Positions 23,844 through 35,821 are shown, counted from the first letter of the stretch. The stretch is DNA of 63,879 nucleotides from Ettlia oleoabundans (GCA_019693395.1 JAAMXP010001057.1:1-63879); one strand, 5' to 3'. Numbers and translations: made by a program. Notes: generated by a model not told the origin, from the sequence alone.

Positions 23844-25770
23844 CTAGCCTGCAGTGCGGCGGTAGCGAATCTTCAACGGAGACTTGCCGAGCTCCTGGAC
23901 CACCTGCAGCACCAATCAAACTGTGTGGATACCAGGGAATGTTAACCTAACATGCATGCACATAAGAGCAGCTTTCTTAGCTAGCAACTGCCAGGGAGCT
24001 TGGTGGGTAGACAAATCACTGCCAACCTCACATCTGGCTGCTGCTTTACCGATGTGCAGATTGCCAAACCAAAGCTAAGCCCATCCTCGCGCACCTGTCG
24101 ATTCAACACAGCATAGGCCGCCTGCGCGTCTTGTGCCCGCGCAAAGTGCACTAAGGCATAACATGGCGGTAGTGCGCTATCCAGCTGCGCCTGCTCAACC
24201 TGCCACCATACCAGTGCACCAAACCTGCAATGGGTGGTCAGATCCTTGAACTGGTGAACGAAGGAAGGACACAGGATGCACACCGACCCTCTGGCACTGT
24301 AAGGAGGTGTGACTCCTGGAACCAGCGGGGCTGCAGTGCACACCAACCAGTTACACCAGGCAATCACAACATGGCTGCCTGCAAACTGCCAGCCGGCAGC
24401 CCAGGACCCCGCCCGCGCCACTCCCCCCCATACTGTAGCCCCTTAAAGCAATGGCTGCTCAAGTGTGGCCTTGCCTGCCGAAAACATCTCGCACGGCTGT
24501 CGATGGGCAGCCAGATGCAAGATTGCCCACCCATAGCGCGCATGAGGGAGTCTCGCTAGGGTCTGTCTTGCCCTCCTTGGCGCTCCTCCTCCAGCTACTG
24601 CCGCCGCCACTCTGACTGGTACTCTAGCTTGCAGCAGCAGAGCCGGCGCGCATCTGCCGGCGCAGCACGGCATCGCCCGGGGGAAAGCTGGGGGCAACAT
24701 AGATCAGCCCTCTGGGGTTCAGCTCAAGCACCTGCAGGCAACAGGGGGGCTGGCAACTGATGCATGGCCTGCCATGCATCAATTGCACCCACGCTCACCC
24801 ACGCTCATCAGCAAGCACCTCCTGGCATAGATCTCAGCACCATGTTGGCCCAGCAATGTGTCAACAGATAGCATCGGAAGAACAGCAGTGCAGCTGAGCC
24901 ACCAGGCAACACGGGGCTTTAGGAGCAACGAGACGGGTGGAAGGAGAGGGCTAGTCTGGGGGGGGCATGCGCAACCGCTTTTTGTTTGAGGACAAAGCTT
25001 GCCACTGTCCCATGCAATTCCTCCAGAGCAGCTGCAGCGGCAGCGGGACTGTCGTACTGCACATGTGCATAGCGGTTACTTGCTGCCTTGACCACGTGCA
25101 GCATGCGCCCATACCTACATAGAGAGGGCATAGGGAAAGGCGCATGCTGTAGAGAAGGTTGGGTGATCAGGCAGCATCGTCATTGGGCAGCTGGATCCTG
25201 GTGAGATCAAACCTATCGCTGCGCCAGCAAGCTTCGGGCAGACAGGGCGTGTGGGCAAGTCCATAGCCCCAAGACAGGCCCTGCTTTCATGGAACACAGA
25301 CAAGCGCAGAGGCTTCTCCATGCTGTCCCATTGATAATCCTGCCATACGCTGCCCCACCTTGTGGGCCTTTCCGGGGGTGCAGAACACAGCTAGCTGGCC
25401 AGCTCACTTCTGAAAGACGGCTGCCACTTGCGCCTGCGTGACCTCAGGCGCCAGGTTACGCACCATCAGCCGCCCGCTCTCCACGCTGGGCTGCGCCATG
25501 CTGGTACCGACGTTACCAGCTGCTGCCGCACCACTGGCTGCAGACAAGGGCCGCTGGCTGCCTCGGCTGTGTGATCGCTCGCTGCGGCTGCTGCTAGGAG
25601 CGACTTCCAGCCAGCCTCTACCGCTGCTGCTGCCCTCTGAACCGCCGCTGGCATAAGTTCCACCCTCGACTGCAACCTCAACCGGCGTCTGCCCTTCTTG
25701 CTGCTGCTGCAGCGGCAGGTCCTGTTGCGGGCGGTGCGAGACCAAGTCCTGCTGTGGATAGTGCTGCTGG

Positions 25771-25812
<42 letters not shown>

Positions 25813-26570
25813 TCTGAATGCTGCTGCTGCTGGTGTTGTTGGTGTTGCAGCCCTACGTGCTGCCAGCCATCCTGCTCATACCCCAACCACTCTTGCTGCG
25901 ACTCCAGCTCCTGCTCCTGCTGCCAGTCCTGATCCTGCCACCCATGCTGCTGCCACTCGTGCTGTTGCCACTCCTGATCAAGCTGGCCTTGCTGCTGCTC
26001 ATACTTGTACCAGCCCTGATCCTGCTGCTGCCATTCCTGCTCTGCACGCTCCGGATACCAGCCAGGCGGTTCAGCCGCTTCTACCTCCCCGGCTGACTGC
26101 TGCTCAGCCAAGGCGGCCGCCAAAGCGGCATGTGTCACACCCTGCACCGCATGCAATCGCATGCAATCTTGAACTGACAGCTGAGAACTCCACACATGCG
26201 TTAAGTGCCTGTGAATTGCGGCAACCGGAGGATGGCGGCAGGGTGGCGAGAGCGGGTGCGGCAGCGGGTGCGGCAGCAGGTGCGGCAGATGAGGAACGGA
26301 GTTTCTGGCGCGCACCTCTGTGTTTTGTGAGAACCATTGTAGCACGTCGGGGACCTGTTTGACGGCTAGCGTGCTAGTCCCCCAAGGTGAGCCATCAAGC
26401 AACTCGCAAGCTAGAAGTGCTTCTTCTGGTGAGGGGAGCAGTGCTATTGCAGTAATCTGATGTGCAGTAGCATCGTTGGCGAATAGCGTCAATGCCTGCA
26501 CCTCTATGATTGCGCGCAAATCGTTAAGGGTGACGGTAGCGGGCAACCCTTGCAGCTCAATGGCGGCCAT
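23844..26570 (-). CDS. RRM protein C, polyQ-rich, with in-frame TAG before RRM3
   Basis: Six exons (26355-26570, 25408-26141, 25006-25114, 24475-24731, 24095-24224, 23844-23903) span 502 codons. RRM1 is at residues 1-72. A long Gln-rich linker follows, with a CAG run (25771-25808) and QDW/QEW units. RRM2 (about 300-375) has RLMVRNLA and YAHVQY. RRM3 (about 425-500) has ALWVGNLA, CYALVHFARAQ and LKIRYR. Codon 389, at 24624-24626 between RRM2 and RRM3, reads TAG in frame, so conventional translation would end at 388 residues and lose RRM3. Retaining intron 3 would instead stop at 24919 after 381 residues. The start of exon 2 (26141) is less certain. Intron 4 has a GC donor. Confidence 0.72.
25771..25808 (-). 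repeat. CAG microsatellite coding for polyglutamine
   Basis: An uninterrupted CTG run on the plus strand, CAG on the coding strand, in exon 2 of RRM gene C. It sits within a wider Gln-rich linker. Confidence 0.9.
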
Positions 26571-26680
26571 GCGTTCAGCAAAACCGGGAATGCAACAGCA
26601 TATGCGTGCAATTGAGCGGCTGTAGGGTCAATACCAAGTGATGCTACTGATGCCAACCTGTTGCTGGCGCCACGGTCATG

Positions 26681-26685
26681 TTACA
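26681..26685 (-). promoter_or_regulatory. Putative poly(A) signal TGTAA, DUF2358 gene
   Basis: TTACA on the plus strand, about 175 bases past the DUF2358 gene stop and inside the 289-base gap before gene C. Confidence 0.45.
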
Positions 26686-26859
26686 CTATTAAACCTGTCA
26701 TGCACATGTGCTGCACAACAGCGCATTAGAATACCACAAAAATAAAATTTCAAAGTCTCTTCTCCGACAATATGCTGCAAGCTCAAAAAGTCCAGCACCA
26801 ACGGGCAAAAATGCCCAGCTGGCGGGCGATGCCACTGCGAGCGCCAGAGACAATCCAGG

Positions 26860-28323
26860 TCATCCGCTTAGCATGCTCTGCCTGATGTCGGCGCTGACCC
26901 CTGGGGTGGGCGCGAAGCTTTCCACCAGCGCTGTGGTGCCTGTGATGCTCCAGGTTTGGTCCTGCAGAGCTATAAGGCCCTGCTTGTTCAGCTGGTACAC
27001 GGTATGGCCTGCAGGGAAGCGGGAAATATAACAATGGTTCTTTGTAAAGGATGAGAAAGTTGAGATGAACAACGCCACGCGAGCAGCGGATGCAGAGAAG
27101 GCAGCCAGCCTGCTGCCAAAGGTGCCACACTCACGAACTGAAAGCCCACCCAGCGCGTAGAGTCGGCCAGCTGGCCAATCACCCGTCTAGGAAAAGCTGC
27201 AAACCACACCCCCATTCGGCACCCATTTTAGAGTTGCCCCCAGTCTCACCCAGGAATGGTTCTACCCTTGGGTGCCATGGGAAGCGGAGGTAGCCACCTA
27301 GCTTCCAGTCGGCTTCAATGGTGCTGGGTCCGGTCACACGGATGTCCACCAGCTGCACCGCCGAATACGAGGCGTCAAACAACAGGCCCAGCGCCTGCAG
27401 GGCAATATGGAGGGGGCCCATACAAACAGGACACTATCTTTGTCCTTCCTTTACTTGTCCTTTGCTTACATAGTAAAAGTTCCTGTGTCCTTTGCTTAGA
27501 AAGTAAAAGTTCCTGTGTGCAACAGCCAGGCACCCACCCACCCATTCACGCACCTTGACGTATCGGCTCAGCCCCACTGTTTCGTTTGTGGGGTCCTTGA
27601 AGCGGCAGTCATCCGCAAATATCTCAGGCGTGAGATCTCCCGTGATGAAGTACTGCCCCTCCCGCAAGTTGCGTGCCAGGATGTCCTGCAGGGTGATGTG
27701 ACATGCCGTGTTATAGTGGTTCAGCCCTCACAAAAGTTGGTTTGTCCCATAAGCGATAGCACGCACAGCAAGCAACAGCACCAGATTGGCACAAACGGTA
27801 GCAGGTAAAGGGCCCTACTAGTTCGATTTACACGTCTCAGCTATTGCCAGCTTGGCATTGTGTTAAGTCTCCTAACCTTGACTTCCTCTGGGCTGAGCCC
27901 CGTCAGCTTTTCTCCCCCCACACGCTCCACCTGCCCCAGAGGGGCAAGCTCTAAAGCATCTGCTGCAGGCGGCGCTGCAAAGCCGGAGGCTGCCACACCG
28001 CCGCCCCCAGCAAGCCCCGCCAGAACCGTTGCCGTGGCTGCGCTAAGTAACCGGCGCCTGCAGGCGGGCAGGCGGGCATCTCTCTGTACCAGTGTGTTGG
28101 GTCTTGCTCAGCTTTCTGCTGTGCAGGTGGTATCTGCTCACCTTCCCAAGGGAGGCAGCACACTGGAGATAGGTGCGGCCTCTTCCACCCGGTCTGACCC
28201 GACAGCAGGTGCCATTGCCAGCTGTCGTTGGGCCTGTCGTGGTTGTCTGCAGGCGCGCCCATCCCATGTCTGATATACACACAGGGTGCGCCCCGCTGCA
28301 GGGGCGCTGACAAGCGCAGACAT
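26860..28323 (-). CDS. DUF2358 (SnoaL/NTF2-like) protein, likely thylakoid lumen
   Basis: Five exons (28142-28323, 27877-28057, 27554-27685, 27250-27394, 26860-27008) give 262 residues, phases consistent. Residues 1-60 look like a stromal transit peptide. They are followed by RRRLLSAATATVLAGLAG and an Ala-rich stretch, a twin-arginine signal with hydrophobic core, which suggests import into the thylakoid lumen by the Tat route. The domain follows: IFADDCRFKDPTNE, LSRYVKALG, ADWKLGGYLRFPW, then YQLNKQGLIALQDQTW, the order seen in DUF2358. These are small cone-shaped folds with no established activity in plants. A candidate extra exon near 27170 was left out because skipping it keeps phase and restores the family spacing. 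Confidence 0.82.
27456..27515. repeat. Two-copy 30-bp tandem repeat in an intron
   Basis: Units 27456-27485 and 27486-27515 begin TGTCCTTTGCTTA and end TAAAAGTTCCTG. They differ at only two or so positions. They lie in intron 3 of the DUF2358 gene. Confidence 0.85.
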
Positions 28324-28818
28324 TCCCGACGTGAGGAACTCTACAACGCAGCTCAACGTTGTTAAGTTTACCGCTGAGGGAGTGAACTGCAGAGTTGCGG
28401 ACGCTGCTGATCGCGACCAAGGCGTGTGTGCCTGGCCTGCCTGCTAGGCCTTGCTGCCGTCTCTTCTGACGCTACTCCTTGGCCCATGGCATCAGCTGGA
28501 AATGGTTATTATGGGTTGTTGAGCGTACTTACTACTTAAAAGTGAGCCAACAAAAAATATGAGGGGGTGCATTTAAATAAACGATATACATGGAAGGCAG
28601 CCACAGAAGCAGAGCGCCAAAATTGAGACAAAAGGGAGCGAAAAACAGCAGCAACAGCAGTAACAAAACATCATCACAGAATCCGTATTATATATGCATG
28701 CAACTACATAATGTGCAACCTGTGGGATGCGAGGCACTTTCAGATGCCAAGCAGGCGCCCAATATACACACATGCGTGCAGGTAGCAGCCCTCAACACAC
28801 AACCGCTGAGAGGCTGCT
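28324..28818. other. Intergenic, promoter of DUF2358 gene and 3' side of TMEM41-like gene
   Basis: 495 bases. The part from about 28500 to 28720 is clearly more AT-rich than its surroundings, including runs such as TTTAAATAAACG and TATTATATATGC. This fits a 3' UTR or promoter. No gene seen. Confidence 0.45.
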
Positions 28819-31263
28819 TCATTGCACATGCTTCGGCTTGGCACCTGCATGCTTCTGCCCTGCCGGTGAAAGCGCCAGCAGCGCACCTCCAGCAACATTT
28901 GCACGCTTGCCACTGCCTGCCGCTGATGCCACGGAGCTGCCACTGCCAGCGCCCACAGCAATGATGGGCAGCAAAGACACGACATGCCGATGCCGCGCCT
29001 GCCGGTCAGTGCGCCGTAGCCGGCGCAGCAGCACTGGGGTCAGCGCTAGGACACCCACTAGCAGTAGAAACATCACATTGCGAGTGCTGTACATATCTGA
29101 CATTGATTGCATTGTTGCCAGGTTGTGCCCAGCCTGCACACAACGCATTTGACGGTGGAAAGTGATGATTCAGCAGGACCATCCAGCACAAGACCACACA
29201 GACAAATATAGTAGGCAGGGGAGGGATGGCACGCCCAATCGATGGGACTGCAGGGTGTCGAGTACAATGGGATGCTTGCTGCCATGCATGCTACATCAGG
29301 TGATACTTTCAGCGCAAGCAACAACAACAGCAGCCATTTGAAAACCCACCTTGACACTGATGAAGTTGATGGGTAGGTGGCCCACTAGCAAGGCAGTCAG
29401 AAAAATTGGAAAAGGCACTCCAATAATGGGGCTGATTAAGTTGACCACCCAGCTGCAGGCATTGTGGCACAGGGTGAGCAAACAAGCACTGCTTGAGTGA
29501 CACTTCAACTGCTAAACCCCTAATCCAGTGGTAAGTGAAGAATTGTGTGCACACGGCTGCTGCGATGCCAAAGGACCGAAGGCAGCACTCCATGGCAGGC
29601 AGCTGGTGCAACAGCAGGCGACAACTGCAGACAAGCAGAGCAGCGGGCACCTGGGGAAGATGGGGGCCGAACGAATAAATAGGTTATAGTTCAAAAGGTT
29701 GGTCTGATGCTTCTTCATCTGTGGGAGCAACAATGATCAGCAGCCGGGTACTGGATTCTAGTCAGCAAATAGCCAGCAGCATGGGTGCACACAGCTGAGG
29801 CAATGGGCATGCCCAAACAGGTCGTCGCCTGCACAAATCCCGCCAGTTCAAAAACCTCATGTGCCACACATTACCCATACTGCCGCTCCTTGGTGGCCTG
29901 CTGCCGCACCTCTGCTGCAAATGCCTGCACCCTGGCGGGGAACAGCCCTGCCACCACGTCCCTCAGCAGCCAGCGTGAGAGCCAGTAATTGATGCTAGCA
30001 CCGCCGCCATCCACTGCTGCAGCAAATGCGGTGCCCACTGCAGAACGCAACAAGGGTGATGTGCTAATGCTACAATGCTTGCTGACTGTTTGTTCAGTAT
30101 TTTTCCCTCTGATCTACAGACAATGTTACTACCTCCAGGAATGCCCTGTAACCACCCCAACCACCACTATGGGTAAATGCAAGAGTGCCATGCCAAGGTG
30201 CGCAGCAACCGGGGCATGGCAAAAGCGTGCCTGGCAGGGAGTACATGCTGCCTGCTAAAACGTTGATCAAAATGCTGCCTGGAATCATGAATGACTGCGG
30301 CAGACAGCAGGGTGGGCTGAAAGGTGAGCACTCTCATAGTGTGGTCTGGCAGCAGGCGCATGCAACTGGACAATACAGCACACATCCCGGCAGACTAGCA
30401 GGGACAGCGCTTGGGTGCAAGCAGGGCTAGCTGTCAGGCGCCGGCCAACTGTGCCTGCAGCCGCGATACAAGCCAGAGCTATGGGTGCAAAGGCCATGCA
30501 AGCATCGCACCTGCAAAAATAGATGCGTGGTGCAGAGCAGCGCTGCCACGTGTACCGCGTAATTTTTGCGGTACAGCTCCAGTGTGTGCCGCACGCTGCG
30601 CAACTCGTCAAAGCTGTGCGGTACCGCCAAACGCAGCTGCTCCACCTGGCCCTCTTTGCCCGGCTGCTGCTCTGCAGGCAGGTAGGAAGGTGGGCAAGCA
30701 GCGGGCAGCCAGGGTTGTGCAAAGGTAAAAGGCAGGGGCATTGACTTGGCAGTGGGGCACAGCTGTGATGCACTTGCCAGGCTGCACCGCAGACTCCTGC
30801 AACCTACTGTGACATTTGAAATGCAGCGGTCACTCGGTGCTGCAGCACCCTGCCATGTCGCTCACCTGCCAGCTTGCTGAGGCTGGGGAGCTGGTAGAAC
30901 AGCAGGAGGATTAGAGAGAGTGCGCAAACATAGAGGGCTGCCAAAATTAGAATGGGCCGGACCCAGGCTAGAGAGCGTAGGTAAGCCCAAGCTGCCGGGT
31001 AGCGCCGTTCCTTGCTCTCACCCTCGGCAGCGTCCACCTGCAAGAATCATTGTAAGGTCTGGCAGGGTGGAGCCTGCATGGCGATTGCTGGCCCAGGCAG
31101 CCAGGAACCCATGCGCCATTTTTCACAGGGCGACGGTGTGCTTCATGCGACGAGCGGCTTGCACAGTGCTCGGAGCCTGAGTGCTGTAGAATGACAGCAA
31201 GGGACGCACCGTGACGCTCTGACCATTGGCGGCGGTGGCTGCCGCGTCGGCGGCCACGACCAT
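28819..31263 (-). CDS. TMEM41/VMP1-type VTT (DedA) membrane protein
   Basis: Eight exons (31210-31263, 30866-31037, 30511-30671, 30231-30294, 29910-30037, 29651-29718, 29350-29452, 28819-29133) give 354 residues. The first membrane helix is near residues 35-55 (PILILAALYVCALSLILLLF). The VTT domain follows: HLFLQSFMIPGSILINVLAG, GGGASINYWLS, LLNYNLFIRSAPIFPSWVVN and ISPIIGVPFPIF, in the order seen in TMEM41B. That family scrambles phospholipids in the ER and acts in autophagy and lipid mobilisation. A late helix (LLLVGVLALTPVLL) precedes a basic tail. Intron 4 uses a GC donor, supported by exact family spacing. The start at 31263 is the first ATG after the last upstream candidate acceptor; the N-terminus is the least certain part. 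Confidence 0.85.
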
Positions 31264-31729
31264 ACCGACGCCTGTCGTGACCCCGCCTCTCGCTCTGTGA
31301 CTATCTGGCTCCGAAACTAGTAATATCTCGTCTGCGCCGCTTCCACTGCGTCCTGTGGGCTGTTGGTTAGCAGTGCCTTGCTGCAGGCTCCGGAGGCAAG
31401 CAGGGCGCCAGCCGAAAAGGATGTCGGCACAGATGCACAAGCTACATCGACTGGAACTGCCGCGCACTTCTGCTGCTGCTGCGCTGACTGGCGGTGTTGG
31501 CGTGCCGAGCGGTATCCCCTGCACTCCAATCGCAGGCCGGGACGATCGAGACGGCGGGACGATCGCACACAGTGCCGATGGACGGAGCCTGAGTTTCGCA
31601 ATTTGTTTCTTCCAGGGCGCGAAACCCCCGCAAGGCACCCAAAAACGGGTGCATGAACATGCCGATCGTATTGTTCTGTTTTCGTGCCGTTAAACGAAGT
31701 CCATCCTGTCGGGCGCGGCCGCGCTGCAT
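31264..31729. promoter_or_regulatory. Divergent promoter between TMEM41-like and PRPP synthase genes
   Basis: 466 bases separate two divergent starts. A 10-mer, GGGACGATCG, occurs twice as direct repeats (31539-31548 and 31556-31565) with a start-to-start spacing of 17. Each contains the palindrome CGATCG. This is a plausible shared control element, though part of the stretch is also open on the minus strand. Confidence 0.4.
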
Positions 31730-34700
31730 ATGTCATCGCGGCCGGCGGGCTACAACAGCCAGGCCAGAGGCAGTTCGCTGAGCAGGGGCCGGCAGGAGGC
31801 CCTGCTGACAGGTTACATCAGACCTTCACCGCCACAGCACCCCCTGCGCACCATCGCAGAGCAGCAGGCGGCCGGCCTGGGAATGAGCAACCACGTCCTG
31901 CTCAAGGGCGCTGCTACCACCGGCGACATGGCCGATTTTCGGATACAGGCCCCCAACGTGGAGCTGACCGAGGTGGGTGCAGCAGGGGACCGGCCTGGCG
32001 GTGCTCATGGCCGGCACTGGCCTGGCGGCAGTCCTGCGCATCCTGCCCTTTGTGTAACTTGTAAGAGCTTGGCACCAAGCGGTGCGCAAGCTGACTTGTT
32101 AGCTGCTTTCAATAAGCTAGCTGCATTCAAAATCCGCAGTTTTTGAACCGGCAGGTTGTCCGCTCCCGTGTTGCACAGTGCTGCTCTCACCATTTCCGCC
32201 GCTTGTCTGCCTGTTCCCCTTTATGCTCTCCCCAACGTGCGTCACTGTGGTTTTTCCGAAAGATCTAGCCTATCGTCATCATCAAATGCAGGTTCCGGAG
32301 TGTCTCAAAAAGGATTGCCTGCTGTTCTACTACCCGGACTGCGAGCAGCTGGCGCGCCGCGTCGTGGAGTGCAGCGAAGGCACGGTGGAGCTGGCAGAGA
32401 TTCAGTGGAAGTGAGTGATAAGCAGATGTTTGGGTGGCATGCGGGGTAGTGCATCAGATGGAAGGTGTAGAACAGGCAGGGAACTGTGATTCCAGCAGAG
32501 CCCTAGCAGTGCAACCTGGGGTGACACCCTGCAGCTGCCATGGCAGCATCTTATGTTGAAGATTCAGCTTGTGTTGGCGATAACAGCAGCAAGGCACAGC
32601 ATATGGTCGGGGGTGCCATGCACGGCACCATGCAGCAACTCAAAGTTGCAGTTGCAGGGCAGCACAGGGTGTCTGTTAGGGCAGCAGCGGGGGGGCTCAT
32701 TGGACTTAGCGTGCGGGCGCTGGAAGGAAGGCAGTTTGCTTTGCATTGCAATGGAGCGCTGCTGGCGCCAGCGAGAGCAGCACCAGCATGCCAGCAGCAA
32801 CAAGTTGGTCCCAGTTGCTTTACGCCCACTCGCTGTTGCATTACATCCCTTTGGGGTTATGGGAGTGTGGAACAGCGGCAAGGCACGCTCTTTGGCCCAG
32901 ATTTAGCTGCATTCTGGTTTTTTTCCCCTGCCTGGATAGAACAGGCAGGCAGGCAGGCAAGCGTGCTACCAGTTGAGGTTAAACCGTAAGATGACCATGC
33001 AATCCAACCGCCGCTATGGATGCAGGCGCTTTGCCGACGGGTTCCCCAACCTGTTTGTGAAGGACGCTATCCGCATCCGCAACCGCCACGTCGCTTTCCT
33101 CGCCTCCTTCCACAACCCAGGTGGGCCCCTAGACTAGCAGGCAGCCTTACTGCTGCTCAACCGCAGCATGGACTGCAGCTGACATCTGGTGCTGGACTGT
33201 GCAACATCTCACTACTTTGTATTTGAACAATGCTGGCCTCGCTGCCTCTGCTCAGCCGGTGCATGTTGGGTTTCCCCATAACTGCTGTGCAAACCTTCCA
33301 CTGGTTCCAGCTGTTGCTGCACGTGCTGCAGGAGTCATTTTTGAGCAGATCAGCATCATCTACCAGCTGCCTCGCCTGTTTGTCGGCTCCTTCACCCTTG
33401 TGCTGCCGTACTTTCCAACAGGCACAGGTGCGCCCCCTCTCGCTTGGCTTTCTTGCTCGAATTGAGCAGAGCGTGAATCGTTTGCTAACCAACTGGCCTT
33501 TGGGCGTGGCAGCAAACCAATAGGGCCTGCGGCCCAGCCTTGGGGCTAGCGTTGTGGTAGACGGTGTCATGCAGTATTTTGCGTTGTGAGATGGGAAGCA
33601 CATTTGCAGGAGGAATGCACCATGGTTGCAACTGGGTTCTGTTTATGCTTCTGGCCTAGTACTGCAGCGGAGCGTGTAGAGGCCGAGGGCGACGTGGCCA
33701 CAGCCTTCACCCTTGCACGCATCATCTCAAACATACCCCTCGCACGGGGGGGCCCTGGTGTGTCCCAAAGCTTGTGCCGTGGATGATCGACCTGTGCCCG
33801 ACAGTACCTGACGTATTGGTTGTTTTTGCGTTTGTGAGATGAGTATGAGGCTTGAACAATCGTATGGGTTGGTTGTCCTGCTAAACAGCCATGTTTGTCC
33901 TTCTTCGTGTTTCTTCAAGCTCCCATGCTACATTCCCGTTCCCCCATTCTCTTCCGGTTCCCAATCCACTCCATACTTTCAATTCCAATTCCCCCTTCCC
34001 TGACCTGCAGCCAGCGTGGTTATTTTCGACATCCACGCTCTCCAGGAGCGGTTTTACTTTGGGGACCAGGTGCTGCCGCTGTTTGAGTCGGGCATACCGC
34101 TGCTCAGGTGCGCATGCAGACGCTGTGCCGGCCGTGGCGCTGGAAAGTACCCTTTCTTGCACTGCAAGATACTGCACATACCTGTGAGCCTGTGCAGCTC
34201 TTGTTGAGCGTTTGTGCCCCTTTCACTGCGTTTGGCAAGCATCACTGTGTTGCACCCCACATGGTTCTGTCCTGCGCATTCCTCAAGCCCACCCGAACCA
34301 AACTCAACCCTGCATAGAACCAGAGAATCATATGCACACAGCTTTTTTGCTCGCCAAGGCTCGGCCTCTGGTCCACCATGTCATGGCACACTCAGCGAGG
34401 CTGTGCCACGCTTTGCAGGGAGCGGCTGAGGCAGCTGCCTGACGCCGCCAACATCACAATTGCGTACCCGGATGAGGGGGCCTGGAAACGCTTCCACTAC
34501 CAGTTTGGCGACTACCCAGAGGTGGGTGGAAGGTTGTGAAGTTTGTGGGGAGGTGGGTGGATGTTACAAGGATGGGATTGTTTCGAGATGGGTGGGAAGG
34601 CGAAATGGGTGGGCAGGCGAGGTTTGCGGGAGGGCCAAGCGTAGCAGAAAAGGGCATTGGACCACAGGAAGGACAGAACGTTCTCAGGCAATGAGTCCTC

Positions 34701-35821
34701 CATCCGTGTAGCACAACCGGTTGTTGCCTCTGGGGTTTCTATCCACCCGCATCCACCACCATCCCTGCATTCCCATCCATCATCCGCATGAGCCCAGCCT
34801 TTCCCGTATCAACATCGTCGCCTCTGCCTGGTCTGCATATCCCTAATCTAACCCCACCCATATGTCAGCACCCATCCCCTCAAATGCACCACCCCCTACG
34901 CACCACCTACCACAGGTGATATGCACCAAGGTGCGGGATGGTGACAAGCGCATTGTGCGACTCAAGGAGGGGACGGCGCGAGGGCGGCATGTCGTCATTG
35001 TGGACGATCTGGTGCAGAGCGGTGGGTAGGGGTGGCGGGTGGGGGGTGACGCCCAGAAGGGCACCTGGAAGCAATCGAGGGGAAGTACGTGGTAGGATTG
35101 GGTGAGGTTGTGACAGAGGAAGGGGTGATGACCTGCCGTGTTGTTTGTGTTTGCGGCAGCCACAAATCCTGCACATTGCAGGTCTTTCTGAAGGTCAATC
35201 CTATCCCTCCCCCACTGATGCCTCGCAGGCGGCACGTTGATAGAGTGCCAGCGGCTGTTGGCCACCCAAGGCGCGGCGCATGTCAGCGCCTACGTCACCC
35301 ACGGCGTGTTCCCCAACGAATCGTGGCGGCGGTTTGTTGCGGAGAACGGCAACGGCGCCACAGATGGCTTCAAGTGAGTCGTGTTTTGCTCAGTCCAGTT
35401 GCCCAGGCTAGTCAAATGCTCGTAGCGCAGGCTTGCCTTGTCTAGGCAAATCCAGGCTGCTTTGTGTATCTTTGCCTTGACCTCGTGTATGCCAGTATGC
35501 GGCTTGACTCAGTCGTGTTGCACGTACCCTGTCGGCATGGTGCTTTATCTCGCAGCATGCTGTTCGCCACTTCGAAGCCGGACATCACCGCCCAGCACCT
35601 CCCGCCCTGCAACCTGCCTTCACAGCGATGCTTATGCTTGAATGCTTGCATCGCAAATGTCAGAACACCCTCCAAACACAGCTGCTCTCTGCTTTTGCCT
35701 CCACTGCAGATACTTCTGGATCACCGACTCGTGTCCTGCGACTGTTTCATCCGTCACCGATCGCGCGCCCTTTGAGGTGCTGTCCCTGGCGCAGCCCATT
35801 GCAGCGGCACTGCAAATCTAA
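31730..35821 (+). CDS. Ribose-phosphate pyrophosphokinase (PRPP synthase), plant PRS4-like
   Basis: Ten exons (31730-31972, 32292-32410, 33026-33120, 33332-33427, 33668-33757, 34011-34107, 34419-34521, 34916-35021, 35229-35373, 35710-35821) give 401 residues with every phase matching. It makes PRPP from ribose 5-phosphate and ATP, the precursor of nucleotides, His and Trp. Family landmarks in order: [102 protein letters not shown] (the PRPP loop, about 310-330), [15 protein letters not shown] and FEVLSLA. The missing canonical flexible-loop residues match the plant class that includes PRS4, often cytosolic. The first 80 residues resemble no clear transit peptide. Confidence 0.93.

Noticed and set aside
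24919..25005. Gene C ending at TAA 24919 after RRM2
   Set aside because: Possible as a retained-intron form, but the next exon matches gene A at the same place (LNP motif), so splicing onward is the better model.
25754..26362. Plus-strand 202-codon frame with poly-Ala
   Set aside because: It is the antisense of the CAG/Gln-rich exon of RRM gene C.
27147..27203. Possible extra exon of the DUF2358 gene (reads VIGQLADSTRWVGFQF)
   Set aside because: Including it breaks phase with the last exon. Skipping it joins FLG to HTVYQLNKQG in phase and matches family spacing.
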